From assembly GCA_002403305.1 (NCBI GenBank), contig DHHM01000010.1:191626-255625 (forward strand): a DNA stretch of 64,000 nucleotides. Direction: 5' to 3'. Below are positions 39,644 to 49,527 of the stretch, in pieces. The notes below the pieces were generated by a model. The model was not told the DNA's origin, made no database searches, and worked only from the letters and a program-made list of their open reading frames with translations. The first letter of the stretch is position 1. Every line of letters begins with the position of its first letter. Both the position numbers and the translations under genes were made by a program. This DNA comes from Bacteroidales bacterium UBA4772 (GTDB lineage: Bacteria > Bacteroidota > Bacteroidia > Bacteroidales > VadinHA17).

Positions 39644-42600
39644 TTACGGAGTTGGGCATGATGAGGACCAGGGGCAACTGGGTTCATGGTTTGTGATGGC
39701 GGCGCTCGTCCTTATGGTTACCGGGCCCATCAAACCCGAATCAGTGCGTCCGATGTATTGCGAAGGGGTGGTCAGAAAATGGTTGCCGAGGGTATTATAA
39801 ACAAGGATTTCGATTTGATTTTGACCATTCAGGAGTTTTCCTGTAACATCAAATTTCCAGGGCGACATGGATTTTGTTCCAACCGGTTTCCCGTTCATGA
39901 TTACTTCGGTGGAGGCCACCACTCTTCCCAAATCGAGCACCACGTTTTTTGAGGCAGCCTGTTCCTTTGTCAAGCTGATGGTTTTGCGGTACCATATTCC
40001 CCCGGAATAGGTTTTGACCGACTCGTTTTCAAACAAATTACCTAATTCAATTTTGCCTTTTTCGCAGGCAAAAACCACCGGCTCAGGAATGGCTGCACCG
40101 TCTGATAATGCTGGCAACTGCTCCAGTATGACGGCAACAATTGAAGTATTCGGTTCAATTTCCGCCAATTCCGCTTTCCATACCGTTATATCAGAGTCGG
40201 CCACCCTGCCTGGCTCCAGCTGACTTTTTTCAACCACACAAACCTTTCCTGAAACACAAACTTCGGGTTTTGCTTTCGAAACAATGAAAACTGCCTTTGT
40301 TCCGGGTGGAGCTTTAAACCTGTACAAACCATTTTTTTCTTTTTCATACGGACAACTATTGAAGGACAAAATCGCGGGGTTCAAAAACCAGTCGGTTGCC
40401 AACGAAACAGTTTTATTTAATGTCTGTTGATTTTTTTGTTTGAAGACAAAATAGCCGCGACCTGTATTTTCATATTTCAGCAAAACAGGATTGAAACCTG
40501 CTTTCAGTTCCGCTACTGCAGTTTCAGGTTCGATGTTTTTGTTGTTTATCCAGACTTTTGCCGGAAGCAAACCACTTTTCCCGATTTAGGCATTTTGCGC
40601 CTGCCCCGACTTTACAGTTGACCAGAGAAAATATACGTTTCCGCCTGGTTACGGCTCAAGCGGATAAACCGGCATGTGCCGCCATTCCAGATTTAGATTT
40701 CCGAATGAAATAATATCGTTGTTTACTTAACCTTTCAAACCATGGTATCCCTGATGACCGGCATCGTCTTTCAGTCCCCACCGCCACGAAAATTCGTACG
40801 GCTGCCAATAATACTGTTTCCCATTTACTGTCACCGGTTCACCGGGATTGATGTGCAAAAGTGAAGCCAGTTTTGCTTCGAGACCTGTATGATCTGCCTT
40901 TTCAGGAAGCGGGCCCAGTTTCCGGAACTGCTGACCAAACTATACATCGGTGGCTTGCCAGTTGCTGCCATTAAAGGAGGGATTCTGCCAATCCTTAGAT
41001 AAATTAGTTTCAGGTGCGAATTTCATTTCCCAAACTTCCGCCCCAATTTTTGCATCGAGAGCGGGCAAACGGTAATCACCGTATTTGTTGTCGAGCGTAG
41101 GTTTTAGTTCAAATTCCCATTCATTGCCGATTTCAATAACTTCAGTTTTCACATTTTCGTGTGCTGACTGGTTCGCAATTTTTGGCTCTCCACTGCTGAA
41201 AACCAGCAACTGAGTCTGATTTTCGTCCAACGGAAGTTTCAATATAGTTCCTTCATTAGTAGACGAAGAAACTGCGGTTTCAGTAACCGTTCCATCCCAC
41301 GGATTCCAGAGTTCAACCTTTCCTTTGGTTCTGAAAAAACATTCAGTTCCTTTTGGCAAACCATAAACAAAATATAGGTCGCGGTGACCGGCTTTCCGGT
41401 GCAAAATGTAAGGTGTTCCGCTCCCGTTTTCAATTTTGAAATCCGGAGTAAATAAACCCGAAATCACACGTTTTACTTCCACCGGATTTTTCAGAAATAT
41501 TCCATTTCCACCGGCAGCGTTTTTGTTGAAATGAATTTGGGTTGAATCCATTTGATTAAAATCGGCATTGCCAAAAATCTCATCAACCATTGATTGCAAT
41601 TTGCTATCACCACTACTTGCACGGTCGCTTGCTTCTGGCAAACTGCCAACGGCCAGCACAATTCCCCCCGACCGGTAAAACTCCAGAGCCTTTTCGATGT
41701 TGGAATAGCGCACTACCGACATGGCCGGTAAAATCAGTAGTTTATATTTTTCGCCACTCACTTCCAGGTGTTTATTATTTATCACACAGCGGTCGAGTGA
41801 CTTAAAGTCCATAAAGTCGAAATCAACTCCTGAAGGATAGAGGTCGCGGGCAATATCGAAAGCCGTACTCACAGCTTTATCTCCATTCAGCGCGGCCTGA
41901 AACGGTTCAACAGGGTACATCAGTGCCACATCGCAAACATGGTGCCCCTGCGACAGCACGTAACTGAGCCGTTCATTGCATTTCATCAAATCTTTTGCAT
42001 GTTGCCAGTACGGTTGGCGGAAATGGTTATCGGGGGCAGCCCACTCCCACCAACTTCCGTGCGTGGTATAGTACAAACCGTGCAAACTGAGCAAATTAAA
42101 TCCCATGGCATAATTGGCAAAAATGGCACTTGCCAGTTCTTCGCTGCTGGTGCCCCAGCCGCTGCCATAAAAGCCTTCGAGCCAGGTGCGGGGCCGTTCG
42201 TACATATGTGAAATCGAACTGGCCACCTTGCTTTTGATGATATTCCTGCCCAATCCGGGCTGGTCGGCGCCCGGTCCCGACATCCAGCGCTGTGTGCGGA
42301 AATAGTCGCCAAACTCAGTCACATCCTGACCGCGTCCACCATGGTCGCAACCATATAACATCCCGCGGCTGGTATACCAGTCGTAAACCGGTTTGAAAAA
42401 ACCCACTTCCGATAGTTCCACCATCACATCGTTGTAATCGAGCCTGATTTTAAACGAAGCTGAATCGATATCGCCAAAAAGATGCGGTAGTTTGGGAACG
42501 ATGTCGTAACCTTTTCTTTTTAGAAATTCAGCAGCAAACGAATCATTCCAAAGAAATCCGCGAATTCCGAAACTAAGTTCATCGGAAAAAAAAATTCAAT

Positions 42601-43400
42601 CCTTTTCCTGCTTCACCCGGGCAGTGGTCTTCGAAGCGCTGAAAAAACTTTTCCACCATTTTGGGGCCACTGAGCGGATTCATGGGGTCGAACGATGTTT
42701 TTACTGTTACCCGGTGAACGAGGAAGATTTTCCAGTCAGTGGCAGGTGCATTCCAGGAAAGCAACGAATCTTTCACATTTGGTTTGATATCGGATGATGA
42801 AGCGATATCGATTTCACCTTTCACCATTTTATATGCAGTTGCAGAAACCAGGTTTTCAGGGACTTTCTTTTCGATAAGTTTACCGCCGCTGACATCCAGT
42901 TGTTCTGACTCCAGTTTTGAACCATACAAACCCGGATTTTCAATGAGTATTTCATCGACGTACCAACCCTGACCGGCAGCACCCAAGGTATAATCGCTTA
43001 AACTGACCGACATATCGCGCTTTTTAGCTTCCTGCAAAAACCAGTTAAACAACTTCCACCACTCTTCGCTGAAAAGTGAGGGTTGGCTCGGATAGGTCAA
43101 TCCGTAACTGGCTCCTCCCGCATCGGTGTGGCAATAGTTAACCTGCAAACCGGTAACTCCCATGTCTTCCAACTGTTCCAGTTGCCAGAGAATGCGCTCT
43201 TTGGTGAGCGTGTCGCCAATCTACCAGTAAAACGCCACATTTCCGTAACCCTTTGGCGGGTTTTGAAAACCCGGCAAAACATCAAGTTCAGGCGAACGGT
43301 CGGGATAACCGGGGGGATTTTTTGATACTTGCTGAGTGCATGAAAATGCAAAAATAGCGATGACAAAAAGGAGTTTAACCCTTTTCAGGTTGTTGTTCAT
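39644..43400 (-). pseudogene. Decayed GH106-like alpha-L-rhamnosidase
   Basis: One ancestral gene of about 1250 codons starts at the ATG at 43400 with a lipoprotein signal (IAIFAFSCTQQ). GH106-type segments follow in order: GVTGLQVNYCHTDAGGASYG, SDELSFGIRGFLWNDSFAAE, GGRGQDVTEFGDYFRTQRWM, and a C-terminal beta domain (SKNVVLDLGRVVAS, SMSPWKFDVTGKLL). It is broken by TAG at 43221 (where Trp is expected), a -1 frameshift in an A9 run near 42586-42594, TAG at 40940, and three in-frame TAA codons between about 40590 and 40730. This is many independent lesions, so the gene is dead. It is the last gene of the PUL direction and suggests that rhamnose-containing substrates were once used. Confidence 0.8.
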
Positions 43401-43556
43401 TTTAATTCGGGTTAGGTTGTTGATTAACCTATACAACAAATTTATAATAACTTTTGAACCTGATTTACAGAAAGTTCTGCCACCGGATTGAATTTTTAAC
43501 CCGCCATATAATTTTTCAGGCAGCTCTGAATCCATTTAATAAGCCGTGAACCAAGG

Positions 43557-46500
43557 CTATAGGATCATAATTTTCATCGTAACCGAACGTCCATTTTTCA
43601 GGACAATTCTCAGTAAATGTAATCCAGCTGCTGTTTCCGGAAATTCAAAAACTATCCCGGGGATTTCCATTTTTACTGTATAATCAGATATATTTTCCCC
43701 ATTCATAGTGAGCAATGAGATGTGATCAACATAAGTGGCACCGAAAAATTCAACAAAAATCGCCTTCCTTGCAGGATTAGGATAAGTGCGTATATTTATT
43801 TCAATGTCAATTATTTCTGCAGGTGGGGCCCACTGGTTCATTAACTGCTCCACCTGGCCTACCGGAATCTCCTTATCCCATAATTTTACCTCATCAACAC
43901 TTCCAAGAAGGGCATACTGGGTTTCTACGTTATCCATCCGGCCTATGGCAAAAGGCTTGGTTGAGGCTAATATGCTGCCGGAGAAGGATTTAAAAGAATC
44001 CAATACACCATCCACATAAAGTTCCATTGAATAGCCGGTAAAAAGTGCTGAAACATGGTAATATCGGTTGAGCTCAATTGGTGTTGAGCCATCAAGGTCT
44101 GCAACGCCTGAGTTTGTTTTAACAGTCCACCGCAGCAGTCCTTCGGGAGTAATGGATAGCTTATACCGTTGTTGCCACGAACCGTGAGAAATGATAAACC
44201 TTTCTGAACCCAGTTGCTCGCATTTGATCCAGCAGCTCAGGCTAACGGCATCAGCGAAGTTCAGGTCATTATGATTATCTGTATAGATTATATTATCTCC
44301 TGAGGTGAACCTGTATGCCAGCAATGGCATACTCCGGGCATCATCCGTTTTGGTTGCGCCGGATACTGTTGCGTGGAAACGATCGGCAGCGGCGTTGCGA
44401 TTATCTGAATCGAAGGGATACCATATCAGCGGAGTTTGAATAGCCATGCTTGTATCTTTTGTCAATACCCCGATGGATGCCGATGTGGATAGCATTTCCT
44501 GATTTGTAACCAGCACTGAGATGTCCCCAACCGATGGGATAGCAGGGGCCTGCCAGATAACAGAATTCCCTGTGGTTTGTTGTAAAACGCCTGTTGAAGC
44601 GCTCCAGGAATATTCAAAAATTTCGTCTGGGGCCGGTTCAACAAGTGCGATAAAGCTGTTTTGGCCGCCAATAGCTGTGTATCTTTTACTTGCCTGTATG
44701 CCATTCACTACAGGTGGCACAGGGATACTCTCAACTATCTGAAGGTGTAACGTATCTTCGGCGGTCTGGTCATTGATGCTTATTCTGCATTTAAGAATAA
44801 TTTGACCGGGTAACCCTGGTGCATTAAAAAGTGCATGCGATTGGCTCTGACCTGCTATCAATATATCATCAAAAAACCATTCAAATTGCACCTGGTCACC
44901 GGAATTGATATTTCCCGGTTCGCAATATGCCGTGAATGCGGAATTTATAATAATCGGGTTCTTGTCGGTCGCAAGTGCCTTTATGCGGATGCTATCTGTA
45001 TAATTATACTGATAATGATAGTCGAGTATCTCCTCTTCAGCATATAGTCTGCCATCGCGGGCTTCTGGTACAATTCCTTCACTGTAAAGCCTGATCAGCC
45101 TTACTTCCCCGGCTGGAACTGCAAGCTGAATGGACTCCGAAACCCCGGAGAGAATAATATTTTCGGTAATAGCCTCGTACACCCCGAAAGTGCCTGCCGG
45201 CAGTTCAACATTAACCTGTCTATCAATTTGTGTCGGATTAAAATAGAGATAAGCCGGCAGTGAATTGTCTCCGTAAAAATCAGTTTTATTTAGGTCTATC
45301 TGCAGGATTTCAGGGATGTTGGTTGCTTGTGTCACTGCGGCAAGGTATCCTACACTTGATCCACTGTAGAGTGACAGGTTAGTTGCTGCCCAGCCACCCT
45401 GGATGGCATCGCCGGTCGCGAAGGGTATTTTGGTCAGCCACACTTCTTTCATCGATTCATAAGGGATGCAAGCCGTGGGGTCGTTTACTGAAGCCCATGT
45501 ATATGAATCCTGATTAGTTTGTGGAAGAGCATTCCAGTAAAACAACCGGCTGGCATTGGTAATATTCAGCAGCCATTTGGCAATGGCACGCGAATAGCGT
45601 TTGTCGTATTTGGGTACAGGCGCCAGTGACGCAGCCTGCTGAAACCCATTCATCACAAAAGCATAATCATTGCCGCCATCGTTGGCTTCGCCGATCAGAC
45701 CTGATACATCATACCCTCCCCAGGTTCCCACAATAGCACCCCAGTCACGCAAATCACCTCTATTGAAGCACCAGTCGAGCAGTTTCTGTAAGGGGTAATT
45801 CGTGCCTTCAACAGCATTCATACGGGCGGCAGCAAGCGTCCCGTAAGGCAGCTGAAGTTCGTAGGATGGATTGGTTTCAAAACCTGCCAGAAAATCCATG
45901 GCAAGCTGGGCCCCTTCGAAATATTTTCTTTTACCTGTTTCAAGATAGGCATTATAGAGCAGCCAGGCTATGCTTCCGGCTGATTCCGGCTCAGGGACGC
46001 CTGTTGTCAGCGGCAACCCCGTGGCCAGGTTGAATGCACGGTAGTTCATGAACGGGACAGTCCATGGTGTAGTGCTGCCACCCAATTGGTTTACACAATT
46101 AAGCCAGCGGTCGGCAACAGTTGTAAACTGAGTGCTGAATTCAGGGGCGGCAACGGGATATAATGACCTTAATTGATAGAAGTAAACATTGGGCATTACA
46201 TCGTACCACCAGTCACCTCCTGATGTTGTTGAGTAATTGTTTAAGTAAACATTCTGACCGTTTTGCAGGTTGAAAAAATCTTTTACCGCAGCTACCCAGT
46301 TCAATCCGTTCTGGTTGCTTTTATCTATGCCGGTAAGCGAGGCTCCGACAATAGCAGGTATGACGTTAATAGCTTCTGCCTGATTGAGATGGTCATCAAC
46401 ACCCACATAAGAATCGAGAAACAAAGGCGTATTACCTGTATAATTGAATTGTCCCTGTGTACCCAGGCGTGACAAGGGCAAATATTGTCCTGTTATATTT

Positions 46501-46673
46501 AAGTTGAAGACATAGCTGTCGTAATCGTGAGCCACAGTATTCCAATCCCTGATTTGGAGCGGCATCGGTGAATCAGGCATCTGATCAATCCGTAAAATAC
46601 TTAATTGTCCCTGTTGAGGGAATAACTGCAGAGTGAAAGCTGATAGTAGCAGTACAAGTAGAAATCGGATCAT
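43557..46673 (-). CDS. Large secreted PUL protein: new-family domain, Ig/PKD-like, LamG, type IX sorting signal
   Basis: This 1038-residue protein has a signal peptide (1-20). The N-terminal domain of about 540 residues is paralogous to the lipoprotein at 52664-54385; both have RIDQMPD (29-34), GIDKxNQxG, DWWYDV (154-159), AARMNAVEGTNY, a WGGYDVSGL block with DGG, and NASRLFY. Next come Ig/PKD-like modules (about 560-770) and a LamG/concanavalin-like domain (about 775-950). Finally there is a type IX secretion C-terminal domain (TYPNPARKAIFVEFFG, GLHLLRIVLKNGRS). It is thus exported to or beyond the cell surface. The helical, Trp-rich N-domain looks like an alpha/alpha toroid enzyme, but I cannot name a CAZy family. 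Confidence 0.75.
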   Translation of the reverse strand: MIRFLLVLLLSAFTLQLFPQQGQLSILRIDQMPDSPMPLQIRDWNTVAHDYDSYVFNLNITGQYLPLSRLGTQGQFNYTGNTPLFLDSYVGVDDHLNQAEAINVIPAIVGASLTGIDKSNQNGLNWVAAVKDFFNLQNGQNVYLNNYSTTSGGDWWYDVMPNVYFYQLRSLYPVAAPEFSTQFTTVADRWLNCVNQLGGSTTPWTVPFMNYRAFNLATGLPLTTGVPEPESAGSIAWLLYNAYLETGKRKYFEGAQLAMDFLAGFETNPSYELQLPYGTLAAARMNAVEGTNYPLQKLLDWCFNRGDLRDWGAIVGTWGGYDVSGLIGEANDGGNDYAFVMNGFQQAASLAPVPKYDKRYSRAIAKWLLNITNASRLFYWNALPQTNQDSYTWASVNDPTACIPYESMKEVWLTKIPFATGDAIQGGWAATNLSLYSGSSVGYLAAVTQATNIPEILQIDLNKTDFYGDNSLPAYLYFNPTQIDRQVNVELPAGTFGVYEAITENIILSGVSESIQLAVPAGEVRLIRLYSEGIVPEARDGRLYAEEEILDYHYQYNYTDSIRIKALATDKNPIIINSAFTAYCEPGNINSGDQVQFEWFFDDILIAGQSQSHALFNAPGLPGQIILKCRISINDQTAEDTLHLQIVESIPVPPVVNGIQASKRYTAIGGQNSFIALVEPAPDEIFEYSWSASTGVLQQTTGNSVIWQAPAIPSVGDISVLVTNQEMLSTSASIGVLTKDTSMAIQTPLIWYPFDSDNRNAAADRFHATVSGATKTDDARSMPLLAYRFTSGDNIIYTDNHNDLNFADAVSLSCWIKCEQLGSERFIISHGSWQQRYKLSITPEGLLRWTVKTNSGVADLDGSTPIELNRYYHVSALFTGYSMELYVDGVLDSFKSFSGSILASTKPFAIGRMDNVETQYALLGSVDEVKLWDKEIPVGQVEQLMNQWAPPAEIIDIEINIRTYPNPARKAIFVEFFGATYVDHISLLTMNGENISDYTVKMEIPGIVFEFPETAAGLHLLRIVLKNGRSVTMKIMIL

Positions 46674-46762
46674 TTAAGTAAGTATGTATATAAGATGCAA
46701 AGAGAATGAAGTTGTTAAAAGCAACAAGATAAAATAATAAATAGTATACTACAAAAAGGGGA

Positions 46763-46804
46763 GGCTCAATTTCCTGCTAACCACTATGCAGGAACTATTG
46801 AGCC
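46763..46804 (-). terminator. Intrinsic terminator inside the PUL operon
   Basis: GGCTCAAT/ATTGAGCC with an inner TCCTGC/GCAGGA stem forms a long hairpin. On the minus strand it is followed by CCCCTTTTTG. It lies just past the LamG lipoprotein stop and 90 bases before the type IX protein gene, so that gene is either read through less or has its own promoter. Confidence 0.65.
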
Positions 46805-46846
46805 TTACCCTTAATATACATTAATAATCAGTACAAAACCAACCAA

Positions 46847-47917
46847 TTACGGTTTTTCGTCATTGTAAAGTTTCGATACCTGACCATCAGTCAAAGCTAT
46901 TTTGAAGATTTTCAGCTCGTCGATGGCGCCTTTAAAGTAGCCAAGATTATCAGCTGTTGTCCATTCCATGAAATTGGCGGCAAGTTCTGCATCAGTTGCC
47001 ACACAACCAATAATAAACGGCTGGGGACCGGGAGAAGTAAGGGTTTGTGTGAGCGGTCCAATGCCTTTGTTAGCCTCGGTCCAGGTTTTTGTGAGCGTAC
47101 CATTTACATAGAATTTCAGTTCCTTGGTTGTTCCGTTAACCGAAACCACAACATGTTTCCACACTCCGGCCGTAATAGAGTTATCCGTTTCATTATCGGC
47201 ATCGATAATCCCGCCATCTACCTTTTTGTAGGTAAAGAATGGTTTTCCGCCGCCCTGAGTCTGCAGTTTATATCCGTTCCAGTAGTTCTGAGAAACGACA
47301 TAGTTGTGCTCGTACAGTTCAAGAGGCTTAATCCAGACTGAGATGGTTAAGTTAACAGGCAGAAATGCTGTCGTATAAGGAACTTCGAGGTGCGCTCCCT
47401 TATCCAGATAAACAGCTTTTCCGCCCTTTACACCATCAACCCAGGTGGGCGACAATGCACCAGCGCCAAGAATAACTACATTTCCTTGTTTAAAGGTTGC
47501 TACATGAGGGACGGTTGAGTAAGCTGTAGCAGTAGTGCCGGTTCCTTCGTCAAAGTGCCAGCCGGCATTCAGATACAGCGATTCATCAATGTAACCATAT
47601 GCCTTAGAGTTAAAAAGGGTCATGGCTTCGGTTAGCTGTGTAACCAGGTTATCTATTTGTACCTGGGTTAGCGGAGTAGCAGCTGCAGCTTTCACAGTTG
47701 CCAATGCAGTTTTGTAGGTGTTGATGTCTGCCTGAGGGTAATCGTTAGAGGTTGCTGCGGTTGCAAGTGCATCAGCCTCAGCAATTAAAGCATTGAGTTC
47801 GGTCTTGTCTCCTTCGATGATATCCTCATCTCTGTTACATGACCAGACAAACGTTGCTGCACCTATGACCAGCATAATGAGCAAGGTTTGCATTTTCATC
47901 AGATTTTTCATTTTCAT
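46847..47917 (-). CDS. FIVAR and LamG domain lipoprotein (putative surface glycan-binding protein)
   Basis: This 356-residue protein has a signal ending TFVWSC, a lipobox. A FIVAR-type three-helix module follows (about 40-105: LNALIAEADALATAATSNDY, then TPLTQVQIDNLVTQLTEAM). A LamG/concanavalin-like beta-sandwich follows (about 120-350: GWHFDEGTGTTATAYS, LTISVWIKPLELYEHNYVVS, GYFKGAIDELKIF). It sits directly after susD, the usual place for a surface glycan-binding protein (SusE/F position). No catalytic residues are evident. Ligand unknown. Confidence 0.82.
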   Translation of the reverse strand: MKMKNLMKMQTLLIMLVIGAATFVWSCNRDEDIIEGDKTELNALIAEADALATAATSNDYPQADINTYKTALATVKAAAATPLTQVQIDNLVTQLTEAMTLFNSKAYGYIDESLYLNAGWHFDEGTGTTATAYSTVPHVATFKQGNVVILGAGALSPTWVDGVKGGKAVYLDKGAHLEVPYTTAFLPVNLTISVWIKPLELYEHNYVVSQNYWNGYKLQTQGGGKPFFTYKKVDGGIIDADNETDNSITAGVWKHVVVSVNGTTKELKFYVNGTLTKTWTEANKGIGPLTQTLTSPGPQPFIIGCVATDAELAANFMEWTTADNLGYFKGAIDELKIFKIALTDGQVSKLYNDEKP

Positions 47918-47967
47918 TGTTTTTGGTTTTTTAATGTGATTAATTTAGATGGATTGATATATTTATT

Positions 47968-49515
47968 TTAAGGGCTTATAGCCCTGTTTGCATCTAATTC
48001 TGCCTGTGGTAGAGGGAAATAACGTTTTGATTCATAATTAAAATCCGGACCCAGGGCAGCTTCAGCTTCAGCTTTGCCCCAGCGCATAAGATCGAAATAC
48101 CTGTGAAATTCCTGTGCCAGTTCTGCCCTCCGTTCGTTATGAATAGCAATCCTTAACAAACTCTGATCTGTTGCAGTAATATCTGCCAGTAGATCAGCAG
48201 GCGGTGTTCCGTTAAAACTATCTCGGGCACGACGTCTTACCTTATTGAGATTAGCTTTTGCCGAATCGGCATTGTTAATCTCGTTAAACGCTTCGGCCTT
48301 CATCAGTAAAAGGTCTGCATAACGCAGGTAGATGTAGTTGAGGCCACCATCGCCTTTAAGCGATGAAGAAACTTCGGAAAGCGGCTGCTGGTGTTTTTTG
48401 GTGAGGTATCCTGTTGGGGACCAGGTGGCGCTAAAATTCTCCCCGTTCAGCCAGGGCTGACCCTCTCTGCCTATAGAGGCATCCAGACGTGGATCAACTT
48501 CACCTGTAAGGCTTCTTTCAAAGGCATCAACCAGGCTTTGCGTGGGGGCATTAAAATAATATCCTCCTTCCGATGCCGGTGCAAACCACTGATTCAAACC
48601 ACTTCCGGTGAAAGGGTTCTGCCCCGTCAGGTGTTGAATCTCGAAAATGGATTCGCTACTGTTTTCATGTGCCATTTTGAAGTTATCGGCATAGGAAGGC
48701 AGCAGCTCGTAAATCCCAAGGGCTTCAGCCTGTTGTAAGTATCCGATGGCAGTGGACCATTTTTGCTGATACAAATTAACCTTTCCCAGCATAGCCAAAG
48801 CAGCACCACGGGTAACGCGGCCCTGGTCCGTTATACTGTAAGAAACAGGCAGTGCAGCTGCCGCATCCGACAGATCATTCTCAATCTGAAGATAGATGTC
48901 AGATACTTCGCCCAAAGGCACATGGATGGTTTCCTGTGCAAGCTGGGGAAGCAGTTTAAGAGGAACTTTTCCAAAAATATTCACCAGGTTGAAGTAGCTG
49001 TATGCACGAATAAATTCAGCTTCTCCGATGATGCGGTTCTTCGATGTCTCATCCATTGATATTGCAGGGACATTGGCTATAACATTGTTTGCCCGGGCAA
49101 TGGCATCATAAGAATGACTCCAGTAATTACTGATAATCCCATTGTTGGCATCGGGATTGAACTCATCAATATAGGTAATTTCTGACTGATCGCCTGGATT
49201 ACCTCCTTTTTCGGCATCGTCGGAAGCAATATCTCCAAACACCCACACTGCATTGCTAAATCCGCTGAAACTTATGGCATTATACACCCCGTTCAAAGCC
49301 TGAATGGCCTGTTTATCATTCTGGTAAAAAGTTTCTGACGAAAATTCTCCTTTAAGATCTTCGGTCAAAAACTCGGTGCAGGCGCAGAGGCTTGTCAAGA
49401 AACAGATCATCAGCATGATAGCCGAATGTAAAATCTGGCTTTTGTTTCCGATTACCTTTACGTTCATTGGCTGATGACTGAAAGTGTCTGATATATTTAT
49501 AATGGTCCTTTTCAT
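47968..49515 (-). CDS. susD: SusD/RagB-family outer-membrane glycan-binding lipoprotein
   Basis: This protein has 515 residues. The signal ends LTSLCAC-TEFL (lipobox). The SusD fold follows with TPR-like helices: ETFYQNDKQAIQALNGVYNA, RANNVIANVPAISM, AEFIRAYSYFNLVNIFGKVP, NYIYLRYADLLLMKAEAFNE and a C-terminal RRAELAQEFHRYFDLMRWG. SusD caps the SusC channel and captures glycans. The start may be the ATG 16 codons further in (49467), which gives a more usual signal length. It lies 12 bases after susC and 50 bases before the LamG lipoprotein. Confidence 0.93.
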   Translation of the reverse strand: MKRTIINISDTFSHQPMNVKVIGNKSQILHSAIMLMICFLTSLCACTEFLTEDLKGEFSSETFYQNDKQAIQALNGVYNAISFSGFSNAVWVFGDIASDDAEKGGNPGDQSEITYIDEFNPDANNGIISNYWSHSYDAIARANNVIANVPAISMDETSKNRIIGEAEFIRAYSYFNLVNIFGKVPLKLLPQLAQETIHVPLGEVSDIYLQIENDLSDAAAALPVSYSITDQGRVTRGAALAMLGKVNLYQQKWSTAIGYLQQAEALGIYELLPSYADNFKMAHENSSESIFEIQHLTGQNPFTGSGLNQWFAPASEGGYYFNAPTQSLVDAFERSLTGEVDPRLDASIGREGQPWLNGENFSATWSPTGYLTKKHQQPLSEVSSSLKGDGGLNYIYLRYADLLLMKAEAFNEINNADSAKANLNKVRRRARDSFNGTPPADLLADITATDQSLLRIAIHNERRAELAQEFHRYFDLMRWGKAEAEAALGPDFNYESKRYFPLPQAELDANRAISP

Positions 49516-49527
49516 TGCCTTATGTAA

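Noticed and set aside
42586..42594. Programmed frameshifting at the A9 run in the GH106-like gene.
   Set aside because: The gene has several other stop codons, so the run is more likely plain decay or a sequencing indel than a functional slip site.
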